DNA from: a bacterium
GTDB taxonomy: Bacteria; Bdellovibrionota_C; UBA2361; SZUA-149
Assembly (NCBI GenBank): GCA_003230795.1
Contig: QIGM01000209.1
Location: 1-7,160 of the forward strand
Reading direction: 5' to 3'
Length of the DNA stretch: 7,160 nt
The notes beneath the pieces were generated by a model, which worked only from the letters and a program-made list of their open reading frames with translations, was not told the origin of the DNA and did not search any database. The translations under genes and the position numbers were made by a program. Below, piece by piece: positions 6,280 through 7,160 of this stretch (its first letter is position 1; the number at the start of each line of letters is the position of its first letter).

Positions 6280-6295
6280 GTAAAGGGAGCTTTAC
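6280..6295 (+). promoter_or_regulatory. Inverted repeat displaying a GGAG loop before the KAS III start
   Basis: GTAAAG-GGAG-CTTTAC is a perfect 6-base inverted repeat with a 4-base loop. The loop is the only Shine-Dalgarno-like element near the ATG at 6304, but it ends 14 bases upstream, which is long. It could be an RNA hairpin that shows or hides the ribosome site, or an operator for a dimeric regulator. There is no U-run, so it is not a terminator. Confidence 0.45.
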
Positions 6296-6303
6296 TGTAA
6301 AAA

Positions 6304-7160
6304 ATGAGAATTGCTAGTATTAGCGCGTCGCTTCCCAGTAAGGAAGTCACCAACGAAAGTCTAATTGAAGAAGTTCTAGAGCGTAGCAAGAAGCACTTTC
6401 CGCGTTTGAAGCTCAAGCTTATTGAGACTCTTATTCGACAAGGTTTCGTTAAGTCTGGAACTAAGACCCGCTATGTCCGGGATAAAGGCGAGCGCGCGAT
6501 CGATCTCAGTATTCGTGCAGGTAAGGACTCCTTAGAATCTGCGAACATGCGACCTGAGGATATAGATCTTTTAATCTATACCGGAGTTGGGCGCGGATGG
6601 CTTGAACCTGCGATGGCGACTCTGTTTCAGAGTGAGCTTGGTCTTGTGAATGCAACTTGCTTCGATGTGCTCGACGCCTGTGCGAGTTGGATGCGAAGTA
6701 TTTGTGTTGCCCAGTCCTTTATCGATGCCGGCACCTACAAGAACATCATGGTGCTCAACTCTGAGTTTAATCTAAAAGAGCATACCGATCTTGAGATCAA
6801 GAAAGCCTCCGACCTCAAGTTAAGTTTCGCGCAGTTCACTCTTGGTGAAGCTTCGACTGCCACCATCCTATGCGCGGATGACAACCCGTCTAATTTTTAT
6901 TTCAGCTTCAAGACTTGGGGCGAGAAGCATGACCTTTGCCAGGTGCCGCTTCCGAATGCTTCTGAGTACTACCCCTTGAAGCGAATTCAGAATAAGAAAC
7001 TCAAGGCGATCAACAACTGGACGCCGATGCTTTTCTTTTCTCGTTCGACTGAGCTTTTAGGTTTCGCAGTTGAAAAGCTTGCCTCACATTTTAAGTCAGA
7101 CAACTATTTATCGAACAGAGCGTATGACATTATTTTTGGTCACGACGCCAGTGAGTTTGC
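6304..7160 (+). CDS. FabH-like beta-ketoacyl synthase III (partial, runs off the right edge)
   Basis: 285 residues are visible with no stop before the window ends. The product is a KAS III-type enzyme of the thiolase superfamily, which condenses an acyl-CoA or acyl-ACP with a malonyl unit in fatty acid, polyketide or related synthesis. It begins MRIASISASLPSKEVTN, the usual family opening. The nucleophile Cys126 lies in FDVLDACASW, matching FDVAAACAG of FabH, and His280 in IFGHDAS matches the catalytic His of PHQAN. The catalytic Asn should lie beyond the edge. FabH-like landmarks are altered: FGDGAGA appears as LGEASTA (180-186) and HQAN as HDAS. An N-terminal helix region (about 20-55) is longer than in FabH. 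An in-frame TAA at 6298-6300 rules out an earlier start. The divergence suggests a specialised role rather than the housekeeping FabH, so no symbol is given; an OleA-like or secondary-metabolite enzyme is possible. Confidence 0.92.
   Translation, partial: MRIASISASLPSKEVTNESLIEEVLERSKKHFPRLKLKLIETLIRQGFVKSGTKTRYVRDKGERAIDLSIRAGKDSLESANMRPEDIDLLIYTGVGRGWLEPAMATLFQSELGLVNATCFDVLDACASWMRSICVAQSFIDAGTYKNIMVLNSEFNLKEHTDLEIKKASDLKLSFAQFTLGEASTATILCADDNPSNFYFSFKTWGEKHDLCQVPLPNASEYYPLKRIQNKKLKAINNWTPMLFFSRSTELLGFAVEKLASHFKSDNYLSNRAYDIIFGHDASEF

Larger units (their letters stand above)
6001..6303 (+). other. Intergenic region between aroB and the KAS III gene
   Basis: This 303-base gap shows no terminator for aroB with a clear U-run. 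One frame (6022-6198) is open for 58 codons and ends in TAG but lacks a usable start near its beginning; it may be a gene relic. The AT-rich stretch around 6202-6210 includes the palindrome ATAATTAT. A possible promoter (6221-6248) and a hairpin (6280-6295) precede the next gene. Confidence 0.55.

Noticed and set aside
6207..6416. Leftward 69-residue open frame
   Set aside because: It overlaps the promoter and first codons of the KAS III gene on the other strand, and the protein has no recognisable features.

Overview
The window comes from a bacterium with a cell envelope that includes lipoproteins and Sec-exported proteins, so probably Gram-negative. By eye the base composition is balanced. 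Nothing in it fixes the taxon: the housekeeping genes (rsgA, aroB) are universal, and the large FG-GAP repeat protein is of a kind common in environmental bacteria such as deltaproteobacteria-like and acidobacterial lineages. No rRNA, tRNA, CRISPR array, insertion sequence or phage gene is visible.

Layout. The left half is read leftwards. A gene for a secreted 743-residue FG-GAP/VCBS-type repeat protein (3196 to 965) is followed after 5 bases by rsgA (959 to 45), the circularly permuted GTPase that matures the small ribosomal subunit. A 378-base intergenic region (3197-3574) separates this pair from a divergent rightward cluster. It holds a probable promoter for the leftward pair and a good leftward intrinsic terminator that ends no recognisable gene, so it may end a small RNA. 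The rightward cluster is a ZIP-family metal transporter (3575-4381), a small putative lipoprotein with a transthyretin/carboxypeptidase-regulatory-like fold (4392-4862) and aroB, 3-dehydroquinate synthase (4873-6000). The gaps are only 10 bases each, so these three are very likely one operon. A 303-base gap (6001-6303) carries a possible promoter and a hairpin next to the start of a FabH-like (KAS III) condensing enzyme, which runs off the right edge.

How the genes relate. AroB makes the first carbocycle of the shikimate pathway and needs a divalent metal. It sits behind a Zn/Fe/Mn-type transporter, so a metal-supply link is conceivable, but this is inference. The repeat protein and RsgA have no obvious functional link.

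Most notable: three near-perfect 15-base tandem units that lengthen the N-terminus of AroB in frame; a His-to-Gln change in the conserved G2 (GxHTT) motif of RsgA; the orphan terminator; and a divergent KAS III. I see no clear evidence of a wholly new multi-gene system here.
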